A DNA stretch of 64,000 nt from NCBI GenBank assembly GCA_949987565.1, contig OX465107.1:20491654-20555653 (forward strand). Reading direction: 5' to 3'. Numbering within the stretch: the stretch's first letter is position 1; each line of letters starts with the position of its first letter. The position numbers were made by a program, and so were the translations under genes. The DNA comes from Luidia sarsii (taxonomy: Eukaryota > Echinodermata > Asteroidea > Paxillosida > Luidiidae). Below, piece after piece: positions 1-11,753 of the stretch. The notes under the pieces are model-generated. The model made no database searches. It saw nothing but the letters and a program-made list of their open reading frames with translations, and was not told where the DNA came from.

Positions 1-464
1 TGGCTAGGCTATACGGCATTTATTTCTGTCGTGGGCATAGGCCGCTACGCGAGTCCCACCGAGGAGCGAAGAGGGAAGAGGGGCGGAGCCAGGCTCATGA
101 TGGGGAGGAGGAGGAGGTGTTAACACCCGACAAGACAAGAAGAGGGGACGGTGACAGAAAGCTCCCCCGCGGGCTGCGTCAGAGGTGGGGGGATGCGGGA
201 GGTTTTTTTCCCGGACGCCTTTTTTACCCCCTGACGGACAGCGCAACACCTGTGCGATTCCTGGTGCACTGCAGCATCTCACTCGCCTCGTGCACACTCC
301 CGCGCCGATGCAAAGCACGGCGCGTCTTGGCTTACAAAAAAAGCCAGCTGTTCGGACGGGCGGGTCGCTGTGTAAACCACAGGACATATTATTTAACCTC
401 TAGACGGTCGGCGTGTATTAGAAACGAAGTCAGGATACAGTAACGCCTTGGGGGACCCGACTAG
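1..464. other. CpG-rich stretch without a recognisable gene
   Basis: GC- and CpG-rich compared with the AT-rich DNA that follows. Short open frames on both strands show no family signature. It could be part of a promoter, an exon from a neighbouring gene or a repeat. Confidence 0.35.
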
Positions 465-910
465 CGTCAAAGCAAAGAGTATACCGCCACACGTTTGTAT
501 GGCTGGTGACGACGTGACGAGCGTTAAAATTTTGCCGTGTTTCTATGACGATACGTGGCGACGCTCACACACGTATTCAGGCAAAATTACCAAATGAAGG
601 CTTAGGCTTGGGCTCATGCTTCGTCTACGTCTGCAAAAGCTGAAAATCCAGGTCGTAGTTTTGTTTCAAAATTTGAAGGTTTGGTGGCTTGATAGTTACG
701 GAGTATTCACCAAGAGACTGGGGCCAAACGCTCGTTTTTAGATGCCTGTGATATTTATAGAGAGTAAGATAAATATGACCGAAGCCTAACCACCGAGGCT
801 ACGCCTTCATTTCGTAAAAGGCCATAGTTTGTCTACATGCTTGCATGGTGGCGCTCTTTGCTTCCGCCTGTGACCTCAGTTTTAATGCATTAAAGATGGC
901 AGCCTCCTTG
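465..910. repeat. Diverged short TIR element, related to 27408-27572
   Basis: Shares the GCAAAGAG-type end and the interior GGCGACGCTCACRCAC with the copy at 27.4 kb. The right end (GCTCTTTGCTTCCGCC near 856-871) is a near inversion of the left end. Too diverged to give exact borders. Confidence 0.4.
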
Positions 911-1739
911 ACATTGCAGTCTGGTGCCGGCTGTTGACCGTGTATAGGGTATACGGCAGTATGTCTATGAGATACCAGTAGACGCTGAGAGCCTATACCG
1001 GCAGTTCCTTGGGCGACAATGACGAAGACACGCTCCCCTGAAATGTTTGATGGCTAGCGACGGGTGAACGCCTATTAACGTGAACACGTACTGGAATCTT
1101 GGTCAATGAGTCAGGAGCCTTTATAGGAAAAATTACCCATTGCAAACAGTATACTTGATTAAATGACCAAAATGCAAATCTAAGAATTATGTAGAGGGCC
1201 TGACGTTTCGAACCTAGCAGGACCTTCCTAAGAGGCAGGACCATCAGAATTCTTCTCCAATTCTTGTATAGTCACCTCCGGAGAGATTTCCACGAAGGGA
1301 CGACGAGTCCAGACCCCAGGCCGAGTTCTGGAAATAGATGCTCATCTATGGAACATTAAGCATTTTCCCCAGGAGGAAGTTACCTTTTTTTACGGTTTCA
1401 CATGTCTTGGCCATGTCGGGGTTTGGTTTCGGAAACCTCCCGGGGGGATGGATGCCGGTGTGACTCGGGGTTGATTTAGAACCCGGGACCCTCGGCGTTA
1501 GTGCGGCGGGGAGAGCATGAAGACACGCCGACCGGTACCCGGCGCGCCGAGGTGCTAGCATGCATCTGCATAATTATTCTCCATCTCCGGACTGGAGGTG
1601 GCAACACCGACCCGCCCGAGGTGGGACGATTGTCTAAGGTAGGTCTCTAATGCTCTCCCAGCTGGAATCCATGCAGACACTGTCACCCGCGAGAGCATCC
1701 ATGGAGAGAGACGTGAGGTCGCCGTCCTTACATTTTTTC
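911..1739. other. No gene seen; contains one arm of the CCTAGCAGGACC foldback family
   Basis: 1192-1240 contains GAGGGCCTGACGTTTCGAAC and CTAGCAGGACCTTCC, a member of the family whose perfect palindrome is at 34815-34899. The remainder is mixed-composition DNA with no supportable coding region. Confidence 0.5.
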
Positions 1740-2010
1740 AACGATTATTGTATTTGCATGTCTGTATGTTTTATACTGACTTGTAATGTTTAAGATGTTT
1801 CAAATGTGTCAATTGTTTGAAGATGTTTAAATCATTTTAAGATTTTAAGATGTTTTCATAGTGCCTTTTAATGTTTAAGATGTTTAAGATGTGTCAGAAG
1901 TTTCACATGTTTAAGATGTTTAAGATATTTTTTAAAGATTTGTACGACATTTTAAGAAATAAATTTAAAGATGTTTCCTTCGTGACTTTTAATGTTTAAG
2001 ATGTTTGGAA
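1740..2010. repeat. Degenerate TTTAAGATG tandem repeat
   Basis: Many imperfect copies of a 9-10-nt word (ATGTTTAAG or similar) in an AT-rich stretch. Microsatellite-like. Confidence 0.6.
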
Positions 2011-2584
2011 ATTGTGAAAAAAAAATTATATTTCAGATTTCTTATTACAGCTATGTATCTTTAATCAAACCGTTTTTTGTTCTTGGTTGCTGAAAATAGG
2101 ACTATAACATGGTAATCATAATTATTGCTTGCTCCGCTAAAATTGACGACGTACTGTTTGATATAGAAGCGTAATGCAAAATCGGTTCAGTGAGTAAACT
2201 TTTTTTACCGCGGCCACGCGGTAACTTACCTTGACATTCCTGAATGCTAGTCTACCGCGCGTTCCCACGTGGACTATTTTACGCCCATGGAATGTTTATT
2301 CGCCGTGCAGCGAGGAGAATGTCCGATTATTGAGGGTGCTATGTACAGTAACCTCTCCTCTGGGAGGGATATGACGTACTTTTCGCGCTGAAATCGTAAC
2401 GTTGTATAGCCAGCTACCGACATGTACATGTACTGACTAGTACTACTGCCACTGGGTACAACACGCCACGTAAATATAGTTGGGTAAAGAAATTAAATGA
2501 TTTACATTGTACTTTGATTGATTGAAATAAAGCAATTTTTCTATTGATGGATCCTTTGAAAACATGAAAATTGTTAATTAGGTC
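2011..2584. other. No gene seen
   Basis: AT-rich DNA with no coding signature or clear repeat. Confidence 0.4.
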
Positions 2585-4925
2585 ATTTGAATGAGGTCAA
2601 AGGTCTAGGTTGCAGGTTCGATCCCATGGGATGCAACAGTATATTTTTCTTCTTCAAATTACCTAGTACAAACCTAACCTATAAGTATCTCAAATTTCGA
2701 CCAAAACTCAACTGGTGCGCATGCCGTGTCGTGGGTGTCCCAGAGCCTGTAACTTCAAGGTTGCAGGTTCGATCCCCGGGGATGTAACGTAACATTTTTC
2801 TTCTTCAAATCACCAAGTACAAACCCAACCTACAAGTATCTGAAATTTCGACCAAAAGTCAACTGGTGCGCATGGCGTGTCGTGAGTGTCCCAGGGTCTG
2901 TAACTTCAAGGTTGCAGGTTCGATCGCCAGGGATGTAATGTTACATTTTTCTTCTTCAAATGACCAAGTACAAACCCAACCTATAAGTATCTGAAATTTC
3001 GACCAAAAGTCAACTTGTGCGCATGGCGTGTCGTGGGTGTCCCTGGGTCTGTAATTTCAAGGTTGCATGTTCGATCGCCAGGGATGCAACAGTTACACTT
3101 TTCTTCTTCAAATTACCAAGTACAAACCCAACCTATAAGTATCTGAAATTTCGACCAAAAGTCAACTTGTGCGCATGGCGTGTCGTGGGTGTCCCTGGGT
3201 CTGTAATTTCAAGGTTGCATGTTCGATCGCCAGGGATGCAACAGTTACACTTTTCTTCTTCAAATTACCAAGTACAAACCCAACCTATAAGTATCTGAAA
3301 TTTCAACCAAAAGTCAACTGGTGCGCATGGCGTGTCGTGGATGTCCCAGGGTCTGTAACTTCAAGGTTGCAGGTTCTATCCCCGGGGATGTAACGTAACA
3401 TTTTTCTTCTTCAAATTACCAAGTACAAACCCAACCTATAAGTATCTGAAATTTCGACCAAAAGTCGACTGGTGTGCATGGCGTATCGTGGGTGTCCCAG
3501 GGTCTGTAACTTCAAGGTTGCAGGTTCGATCCCTAGGGATGTAATGTAACATTTTTCTTCTTCAAATTACCAAGTACAAACCCAACCTATAAGTATCTGA
3601 AATTTCGACCAAAAGTCAACTGGTGCGCATGGCGTGTCGTGGGTGTCCCAGGGTCTGTAACTTCAAGGTTGCAGGTTCGATCCCCAGGGATGTAATGTAA
3701 CATTTTTCTTCTTCAAATGACCAAGTACAAACCCAACCTATAAGTATCTGAAATTTCGACCAAAAGTCAACTGGTGCGCATGGCGTGTCGTGGGTGTCCC
3801 ATGATCTGTAACTTTAAGGTTGCAGGTTCGATCCCCAGGGATGTAATGTAACATTTTTCTTCTTCAAATTACCAAGTACAAACCCAACCTATAAGTATCT
3901 GAAATTTCGACCAAAAGTCAACTGGTGCGTATGGCGTCTCGTGGGTGTCCCAGGGTCTGTAACTTCAAGGTTGCAGGTTCGATCCCCGGGGATGTAACGT
4001 AACATTTTTCTTCTTCAAATTACCAAGTACAAACCCAACCTATAAGTATCTGAAATTTCGACCAAAAGTCGACTGGTGTGCATGGCGTATCGTGGGTGTC
4101 CCAGGGTCTGTAACTTCAAGGTTGCAGGTTGCAGGTTCGATCCCCGGGGATGTAACGTAACATTTTTCTTCTTCAAATTACCAAGTACAAACCCAACCTA
4201 TAAGTATCTGAAATTTCGACCAAAAGTCAACTGGTTCGCATGGCGTGTCGTGGGTGTCCCAGGGTCTGTAACTTCAAGGTTGCAGGTTGCAGGTTCGATC
4301 CCCGGGGATGTATCGTAACATTTTTCTTCTTCAAATTACCAAGTACAAACCCAACCTATAAGTATCTGAAATTTCGACCAAAAGTCAACTGGTGCGCATG
4401 GCGTGTCGTGGGTGTCCCAGGGTCTGTAACTTCAAGGTTGCAGGTTCGATCCCCGGGGATGTAACGTAACATTTTTCTTCTTCAAATTACCAAGTACAAA
4501 CCCAACCTATAAGTATCTGAAATTTCGACCAAAAAGTCAACTTGTGCGCATGGCGTGTCGTGGGTGTCCCAGGGTCTGTAACTTCAAGGTTGCAGGTTGC
4601 AGGTTCGATCCCCGGGGATGTAACGTAACATTTTTCTTCTTCAAATTACCAAGTACAAACCCAACCTATAAGTATCTGAAATTTCGACCAAAAGTCAACT
4701 GGTGCGCATGGCGTGTCGTGGGTGTCCCAGGGTCTGTAACTTCAAGGTTGCAGGTTCGATCCCCGGGGCCGGGGATGTAACGTAACATTTTTCTTCTTCA
4801 AATTACCAAGTACAAACCCAACCTATAAGTATCTGAAATTTCGACCAAAAAGTCAACTTGTGCGCATGGCGTGTCGTGGGTGTCCCAGGGTCTGTAACTT
4901 TAAGGTTGCAGGTTCGATCCCCTGG
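2585..4925 (+). repeat. ~151-bp satellite whose monomers carry tRNA-type promoter boxes
   Basis: About 15 copies in head-to-tail order. Each includes TGGCGTGTCGTGGGTG (A-box-like), about 40 nt later GGTTGCAGGTTCGATCCC (B-box-like), then ATTTTTCTTCTTC (T-run). Some copies have an internal TTGCAGG duplication (for example 4127, 4280 and 4593) or small expansions such as CCGGGGCCGGGG near 4760. Short open frames repeated in every copy are a by-product of the array. Next to it lies a SINE with the same B box, which suggests the array grew from a SINE head. Confidence 0.93.
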
Positions 4926-4984
4926 GAAGTTGAGTCTTGAATTTAATGTTTTTTAATTCTATTAAGGTAACCGAAGGTTTAAAT

Positions 4985-5250
4985 AAATTGGTTTTTTAGG
5001 GGTGGGTGGGCGGGACTCATGAGGCTACAGGTTCAGTGGCTCGACTGGGAACCTCAAGGCCGAGGGTTCGATCCCGGGTGGATGCAGGTCTTCCTAGAAA
5101 CCCAGGCCTCCCCAGATCAACCGGCCTCCCCAGATCAACCGGCCTCCCCAGAATCCCTGGCCTCCCCAGATCACCAACCCGCGGCGATTCGGAGACCTGT
5201 GGCGCCCCCTCTACCCCACTAGATAAAATAAAATAAAATGGAATTTTACT
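4985..5250 (+). repeat. tRNA-derived SINE with (TAAAA)n tail
   Basis: A-box-like TGGCTCGACTGGG, B box GGGTTCGATCCC, then a body with a short tandem CCTCCCCAGATCAACCGG (5107-5170) and an A-rich tail ATAAAATAAAATAAAAT. This is classic SINE layout. Confidence 0.7.
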
Positions 5251-5855
5251 CTTTTTAAGACAGGTTAGATGTCGAAACCAAAATTAAAAGGCATTAATTA
5301 TTTAATTTGAAACTCGAACAAGGACCCTGACATCGCCAGGACTCGAACTCGGGTCAACAAGTTAGAAGTTAGAGAGTGCATCCGCTACACCAACACATCC
5401 TTCTTACTTAAAAAACTTGGAACTAATATATAAAGCATCGCATTGAAAGTTAAAAGAAAATATATACGTACAAACAATATATCAGTACAAAAACTGCTAT
5501 CTACAGTATGTCAACACTATAAGTTCCAACTACAAGTGGGTATGAAGTTTCAAATACCCTTTTTAAGACAGGTTAGATGTCGAAACAAAAGTTAAAAGGC
5601 AATATTTATTTAATTTGAACATCGAACTAAGACCCTGACATCGCCAGGACTCGAACTCGGGTCACCAAGTTAGAAGTTAGAGAGTGTATATCCGCTACAC
5701 CACCACATCCTTCTTACTAAAACAAAAATTGGAACTAATATATAAAGCATCGTATTGAAAGTTAAAAGAAAACAATATATAAGTACAAAAACTGCTATCT
5801 ACAGTATGTCAACAGTTCCAAATACAAGTGGGAATGAAGTTTCAAATACAAAATT
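5251..5855. repeat. Tandem duplication of a ~308-bp unit with a tRNA-like module
   Basis: 5251-5558 and 5559-5855 are the same sequence with small differences, both beginning CTTTTTAAGACAGG. On the minus strand each has GGTGTAGCGGATGC (A-box-like) and GAGTTCGAGTCCTGGC (B-box-like), so the unit is probably SINE-derived. Confidence 0.8.
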
Positions 5856-6359
5856 TACCATCGTAATTTCTAAAGTGAAATTGATATGTTTTCTAAAGTC
5901 CCCATTCTGTGGGTACCATAAAAAAATGAACGAATTTAGCCAAACACGAGCAGAATGTGTTTTAAAAATGTTATGGCAATGAATATCCTCTCAGTGGGAT
6001 GGAATTACATGGAACTTAGCCAATCGTTTGGATCTGAATGTCCGAAATACTAAAAGTGACATTGTAAATGAAAATATATAATGAGTTATTAATAACTTGA
6101 AACAAACGAATGACACAGGAAACATGTTAATTTACTGTACAGAGGAATAAACTTATTTCAACCTCACCATCCACTGACCATCTATGAAATGTCATTAAAA
6201 CCAGAATAGAGCATTCAAACACAGCATGAATTACTGTACTAATACCTTGTCTTCATATCTGTGATACAGATAAAAAAAATATAATGTCCTTCCCAGTCTC
6301 CCTCAAAGTATTCCCACGATTTTTGATTGAACAGAACTGCAACATTTTATAGAGCTTTA
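5856..6359. other. No gene seen
   Basis: AT-rich; nothing recognised. Confidence 0.4.
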
Positions 6360-6801
6360 TGGCTACACACAGCTTCGCTAACACGAGTAAAAGTGTTCGT
6401 TGATCGAGAGTTCGAGACTATACGCAATACCCACGCATAATTCTACTAGTGATCAAAGCGAAAAGACATAAATATGCAAAGAATTATAATATTTGTTTCA
6501 CACATTTAGGTATAAAATTTTATGTCGATTAATATTTTTAGTTAAAATTGAAATGATTGAATAAGCCTAATTGGCCAATCAGACGGGGTTGTCTCCGTTG
6601 TGATGTCACACCCCCCCCCCCGCAATGATCGGCGGCCCCTTCGAAAAGATGGCGGGTTGTGGGAACGCAAATTCGACCACTGAATTCCACGATTTTTCCC
6701 TCTTTATGAAACTCGTAGGTGAGTAGCACATAGGTAATTGTAGGTTGTTTTAACACCCAATCAGATAAACCAACATTTTTTTCTGTGGGTTGCATTCCCC
6801 T
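6360..6801 (-). mobile_element. Solo right half of the TTAA-flanked Kolobok-like element
   Basis: Matches the right end of the THAP-containing element at 27823-29785, from GACTATACGCAAT to the terminus, including the inverted-repeat end, and stops at CTTTAAG (TTAA at 6802-6805). It includes a poly-C run (6609-6621). Confidence 0.75.
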
Positions 6802-6962
6802 TTAAGTCATGGTTTCTTCTACTAAGTGCGACTGCGAGTGGTAGTACGATGTCCGGGTTTGAGGTGAATGGTGATCTGCCAGCTCTCCTCTTTAATTGTT
6901 CTTCAGTATTTTCACTGGGATCAGAGCCAGTTAAAAGCCTAACAAAATCAGCGCGGGCCGGC

Positions 6963-8185
6963 TCATCATGCACGAGCTGGCATGCGGCGTGTCCACCCGC
7001 AACGCCTACACCGGCGACAGCCACAACTTCCACAACTCCGACTACTCGTGCGGCGGCAGTAGCGGGGGCAGCGGCTGCGCCGTGGCGGCCGACAACGTGC
7101 CGGCGGCCCTGGGCACCGACACGACAGGCTCCATTCGGATCCCGGCCTCCTAATGCGGAGTCTTCGGCTTGCGCCCCACCAGCGGCCGCTGGCCCTGGGC
7201 GTCAAGATGACCCACCTGAGAGACTCGGTCGGCCCCCTGGCCCGGAGCGTCGAGGACATCGCCGTCCTGGAGCGCGTGGTGACCGGGGAAGAGGTGCACG
7301 CGGAGCTGTTGCCCTCCCAGATTCGGATCTGAGTCCCGCGCCCTCACTTCTGGGAGGGCCTGGAGGCGGAGGTGGAGGAGCAGGCCGAACGGTTCCTGGC
7401 CCGGCTGAAGGAGAGGGGCTTCGACATCGTGGAGGGGCCGGAGAACCACGGCGCACGGCACGTCATGGAGAATTTCTTACATGCGACCATCAATTACGAG
7501 ATCTTCCAACGGCTCAAGGAGTATCTGGCCTACCACGGCCACGACATGCACCACCGCGGAAGAGGTCGTCCACAAGATCGCCTCTGCCGGCGTCAAGGCT
7601 GTCTTCCCGGGCGTCTACGAGAACCCCGTGACCGAGGACACGATGAGGTCGGCGATGGCAGCCCGGGAGAAGCTCAAGGAGAACCTCGGCCGGTACTTCA
7701 CTGAGCACGGCTGTCTTCTACGAGAACCCCGTGACCGAGGACACGATGAGGTCGGCGATGGCAGCCCGGGAGAAGCTCAAGGAGAACCTCGGCCGGTACT
7801 TCACTGAGCACGGCTGTCTTCTACGAGAACCCCGTGACCGAGGACACGATGAGGTCGGCGATGGCAGCCCGGGAGAAGCTCAAGGAGAACCTCGGCCGGT
7901 ACTTCACGGAGCACGGCATCGACTGTTTGCTGGTGCCCGCCAACAAGATCCCGCCGCCCAGCCTCGGAGATTTCGCGGCGGACAACGCCCGGCTTTGCGC
8001 GCTGGACCATGGTGACCGAGAACGACGACCTGGCGAACGCCTGCAACAACCCCAGCCCGGTGCTCCCCTGTGGCTTCACCGGAGTAGCCGGGGTTCCGTT
8101 CGGGATGCAGATCGAGGCGTGCAGTGGTGAGGACAGGCGTCTGATCGCCATCGGGCGGGCCATCCAGAAGGCACTTCAACTTTGA
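6963..8185 (+). pseudogene. Amidase-signature hydrolase pseudogene, N-terminally truncated, with partial triplication
   Basis: Clear amidase signature: [17 protein letters not shown], then [13 protein letters not shown] (family consensus [13 protein letters not shown], which carries the nucleophile Ser), then CGVFGLRPT. The C-terminal part (NYEIFQRLKEYLAYHG; VTEDTMRSAM; YFTEHGIDCLLVPA) resembles bacterial-type indoleacetamide hydrolases. Defects seen: TAA at 7151 where the family has PASYCG, a lost base near 7195, TGA at 7330, a 103-bp segment present three times in tandem (about 7605-7918) that shifts frame, and a further frame change near 8000. The region with the catalytic Lys is absent. 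The final frame ends with TGA at 8183-8185. There are no introns and it is much more GC-rich than its flanks. It is a dead copy of either a host amidase retrogene or a transferred bacterial gene. Confidence 0.85.
7605..7918 (+). repeat. Tandem triplication of ~103 bp inside the amidase pseudogene
   Basis: Units starting CTGTCTTCTACGAGAACCCC at 7711 and 7814 are almost identical to the preceding copy, which keeps nine extra bases (CCCGGGCGT). As 103 is not a multiple of 3, the duplications break the frame. They must be recent, or kept similar, given their near identity. Confidence 0.9.
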
Positions 8186-8294
8186 GCTTAATATCTTTAA
8201 CCACGCATGCCCTTCGTTTCTCTGACTTTCTTTCTCGGACATGGGCCACCAATAACTCTTCGCCATGCATACTATATTGACGCTACTCGGGTCG

Positions 8295-8455
8295 AACTCG
8301 GCTCGAGACGTTGTGACCAAGGGTTTTTGCAATGTTAGAAATTCTCTTTTGCCATCCAGCCCTATCCTGGGCTGCACGAACCGCCTGGTCGTGTTGGAGG
8401 CCGATGGCGTTGAGGTCGTCTGTGATCTGTGATATGTAGGTGCGGCGCTGGCTTC
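8295..8455 (-). pseudogene. C-terminal fragment of a non-LTR retrotransposon polyprotein
   Basis: Minus-strand frame RRTYISQITDDLNAIGLQ, then QAVRAAQDRAGWQKRIS, resembles the tail of endonuclease/reverse-transcriptase polyproteins (RR-Y---I--D-------A---AQDR--W). Only the last ~50 residues remain. Confidence 0.45.
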
Positions 8456-9325
8456 CACCCTGCTAAGGTTCCATATTTGAGCTTACCTCTTCATCAACGT
8501 CTCTTGTTTTGTTGGTGGAGGTCCGGGTTGGCATTTCCTGACTGTATGGACACCCTTTTGGGGTGGCTGTATACTACTGCCAACACCCAGGTATCACACA
8601 CAGTCAAGTTATCTGAGTTCCTTTTTACTGTTTACAGTTGTACTTAATATAACTACCGGGCAAACTACCCTAATGTATCCAGATACTAACTTACATGTAC
8701 TAACTAACTGTTCACACAAACTGTCCTAAACTAAGTAGATGAACTAGAGAGGTGTGGCATCTACCATGGTCTGAGGGAGAGTGGTAGGTATGCCTGCATG
8801 CCCTCCTATGTGAACTGCATGACTCTACCCATGGTATTGTTATTGTAATTGGGTGCTATTGTTACTTATTTCAGGATGCAGTCAATGCCAATAGGAGGCC
8901 GCGCCTTGTGCGAGCAAATTCCTGCATATATTAAATATCTACAAGGAGCTACCCTGCACAGTGAATTCCAGGGAGCTTTGCCTATACAAAAAGAGCTCCA
9001 CTATTAAGGTGCAGAAGCAAAGGAAGTAAAGTGGTCACTACACACCCTGTCGGAAGGGTTCTGATGGTTGGCTTTGTGGGTTCAAGAAGGCGGCGAGAGG
9101 CACCTCTGGTCTCCGCAGTGCATGACCTATTAAGTGAAGGCGTGGTTTTTTTTAGCAGTGTTGTTGTGGCAGGAGATATGCCTGTATACCACACAGGCCG
9201 GTACTAAGCATCGAAGGCTCGCCAGCTGCCTCGACGGTGTCGCCTATTCCTCCTGCTGTCTGCCCGTAGGTCATGACGCCAGTTTAGTTTGAACATTCCC
9301 CGTTCCTTCACTATAGGTGTGCCCG
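8456..9325. other. No gene seen
   Basis: Mixed-composition DNA without a coding signature. Confidence 0.4.
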
Positions 9326-9692
9326 GTGTCCTGCCAAAAAGTGTCCCTGCCAAATACTGTCCGCTCATTAGCATACTGATCGCTGATTGGTTAGCGTTAG
9401 GACTAGGATTAGGGTCGTTAGGGTTAGGGTTTGGATTAGAATCAGGATTGGGATTAGGATTAGGGTTGGGATTAGGGTTGTTTGGGTTAGGGTTAGCGTT
9501 ACGGTTACAGTTAGGGTCCAACGGTACCAAAGTGCCCAACGTTGCGTGTGTTAGGTCAGCAACCATACACAATGCGTGTGTAGTGCGCAACCATACCCCA
9601 ACCACGGTGGTTGAATGTCATACGTATTGGACCAATCAGCGATCAGTATGCTAATGAGTGGACACTATTTGGCAGGGGACACTATTTGGTGG
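9326..9692. mobile_element. Foldback element with a TTAGGG-like core
   Basis: Arms 9326-9390 and 9632-9690 are near-perfect inverted copies (CTCATTAGCATACTGATCGC against its complement, plus CCTGCCAAATA). Between them lies a degenerate TTAGGG/GGATTA array (9407-9515), then AACCACGGTGGTTGAATGTC, which is shared with the element at 14.15-14.51 kb. Confidence 0.7.
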
Positions 9693-10525
9693 ATGGGCCG
9701 ATCACCCCCAAAAGGCGGCGAAAATAATGACAACTTCCCTGCATTCACTGGTCTGTCTATAGTGACGGCCTCCAACATGAACAAACGCACAAGTCTTTCG
9801 GGTCTTTGGTACCGGAATGCATCCCGGCCTGCACCTCCGATTGTCGTCGCTCATCGGGGCCCGGGGCGAAATGTTTTTCATTGCGAAACAAACTTTGATT
9901 TTTCCAAAGAGGATGAAGGGATGGGGTGGGTGGGGGGAGGTATGTGGATGATTGACGGCCTAGGTGCAGCAGGACAGACTAGCGGGCTAATGGCTGTTAT
10001 TGCTCGGGCCCCTGGTCACGTCGTCCTGTCGCCCCGCGACCGTTTCCTCACGAGTCCCTGCCAGTGCGTAAGCAAACTGTCTCCAGATCCGACGAACGCC
10101 AGCCATTTTCAGCGTCTTCTTCTTTTCTTTTCTTTTTATCTCTCTCGACATTTTCCTATATACCGAGGGCGTAGGAAGGGAGTCGTCTGTGCTCGCCTTT
10201 TTTTGGTGGGGCAATAACAATTGGCATTGCATTGCCGAATGCGACAGGGCGACACACGTCCGACGTCCCTGCTGGAGTCCAGACAATATTTTGCGATATA
10301 GGTGTTGTTATTCTCGGGACTACGGTTTGTTTCTGTTCATCCTATCGTACGACTTTTCATTATTTCCATTTTAACCGTAAGGCGTGGTGCAACGCGCTCA
10401 CGGTAGACGAAAACCAATCGGCCTTTGTTGCACGAAGGTTGCCTTTTTTATTATTAAAGTGACTTGCTGTTATTGCATTTTCTCATGGATTTACTCCGAG
10501 GATATGTATACATCCAGTCGAAGAC
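9693..10525. other. No gene seen
   Basis: Open frames exist but have no family signature or splice-supported structure. Confidence 0.4.
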
Positions 10526-11036
10526 GAATAGGAAGAAAAAAAGGAGGAGTAGGAAGCGGAGGAGGAGGAGAAGGAGAAGGGGAGGAGGAGGAGAATGAGA
10601 AGGAGAAAGGGAAAGAGAAGGAGAAGGAGAGGGAAAAGGAGAAGGAGACGGAGAAGGAGAAGGAGAAGAGGAAGGGAAGAGGAAGAGAAAGAGACGGAGA
10701 TGGAGAAGGAGAAGGAGATGGAGAAAAGGAAGGAGAAGATGAAGGGAAGAGGAAGGTGAATGAGAAGGAGAATGAGAATAAATAGGAGAAGGAGAAGGAG
10801 AATGAGAAGGAGAAAGAAGAAAGATAAGGAGAAGGAGAAGGAGAAGGAGAAGGAGAAGGAGAAGGAGAAGAAGAAGGAGGAAAAGAAAATGAATAATCAT
10901 GTAAGTGGGATTATGAGAGAGGCTGCATACAATAGAGGAATAGAGGAGGATGGGGGAAGGAGGAGGAGGAGGAGGAGGAGAAGGAAGAAGAAGAAGAAGA
11001 AGAAGAAGAAGAAGAAGAAAAAGAGGAGGAGGAGAT
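10526..11036. repeat. Long purine tract (GGAGAA / GAAGAA)
   Basis: About 500 bp almost wholly purine on the + strand, interrupted only around 10885-10945, ending in (AAG)n and GGAGGAGG. The Glu/Lys/Arg and Leu/Ser/Pro open frames here are products of the low-complexity sequence. Confidence 0.9.
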
Positions 11037-11279
11037 TGACGTTTCGCGGGAAGCGGTGACAATGCCAAAAACACGAACGGCAATCTGACACCAAACATCT
11101 CAACTCTTGCATTTTACAGGGAATTACTGCAAATGGTAACAAACGAGTATCTCCATGCGCCATGCTCACCCTACTGATTAAAAACAAGTGACGGGCTTCA
11201 GTAATTTTCTGCGACTTCCTAGTTCCGGTGTTTATAATCCAAATCGTTGTAAATCTTCCGTTCACGACCGCACGCCAAA

Positions 11280-11680
11280 CCCCCCCCCCCACCAACCAAC
11301 CAATCACCTATCTGTAAGACGCCACTTACGCCGTTTCTCGGTGCATCCGTTCTCATCAAAGGTGAATGTTAGCGTAAATAAGCCAGGACGCGCCCGCCGG
11401 CCTCGTCCGGGGAACTTGATGAATGTTGGAGGAGTCCTCGGCCGCCCGCACGCGCCGTGGGCACGATCAATCATTGGCCGGCCGCGGGCCTTACACCTCC
11501 AACGACACTCTGGTCTTCGGCGGCAAGCTTCCCCGTGATGGGGGCGCGTGTCCCTCCCGTGGCCCGGAGGGATCAGGCCTCCCTTACGACGGCGGATCGG
11601 AGCCGGCAGTGGCTTCTTATTTCGTAACCAAGCGAGCCCACGAACCCAATATCTCCGACCAATGTTCGTAGCCAAGAAAA
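11280..11680. other. CpG-rich segment, no recognisable gene
   Basis: Begins with a C run (11280-11290), then GC- and CpG-rich DNA with rare cutters' motifs such as CCGCGG and GGCCGGCC. An 82-codon open frame on + (11423-11671) matches nothing I know. It could be a CpG-island-like promoter or an orphan exon. Confidence 0.35.
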
Positions 11681-11753
11681 AAAAAAGTGAAAGGATTTAA
11701 TAGTAACATGAAGTAAAAGCAGAACAAACTGCTGCAAATGCACGCTGACTTAA

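Noticed and set aside
2587..4780. Series of 66-93-codon frames repeating the same peptide
   Set aside because: They follow the satellite period and carry no family signature; each is a by-product of the tandem unit.
7904..8458. 184-codon antisense frame over the amidase pseudogene
   Set aside because: It is the GC-rich shadow of the pseudogene on the other strand; only the last part overlaps a separate retrotransposon fragment in a different frame.
9615..10217. 200-codon frame on +
   Set aside because: Begins inside the inverted arm of a foldback element and shows no recognisable domain or splice structure.
10384..11098. Glu/Lys-rich and Leu/Ser/Pro-rich frames up to 214 codons
   Set aside because: Low-complexity purine tract; no non-repetitive protein sequence.
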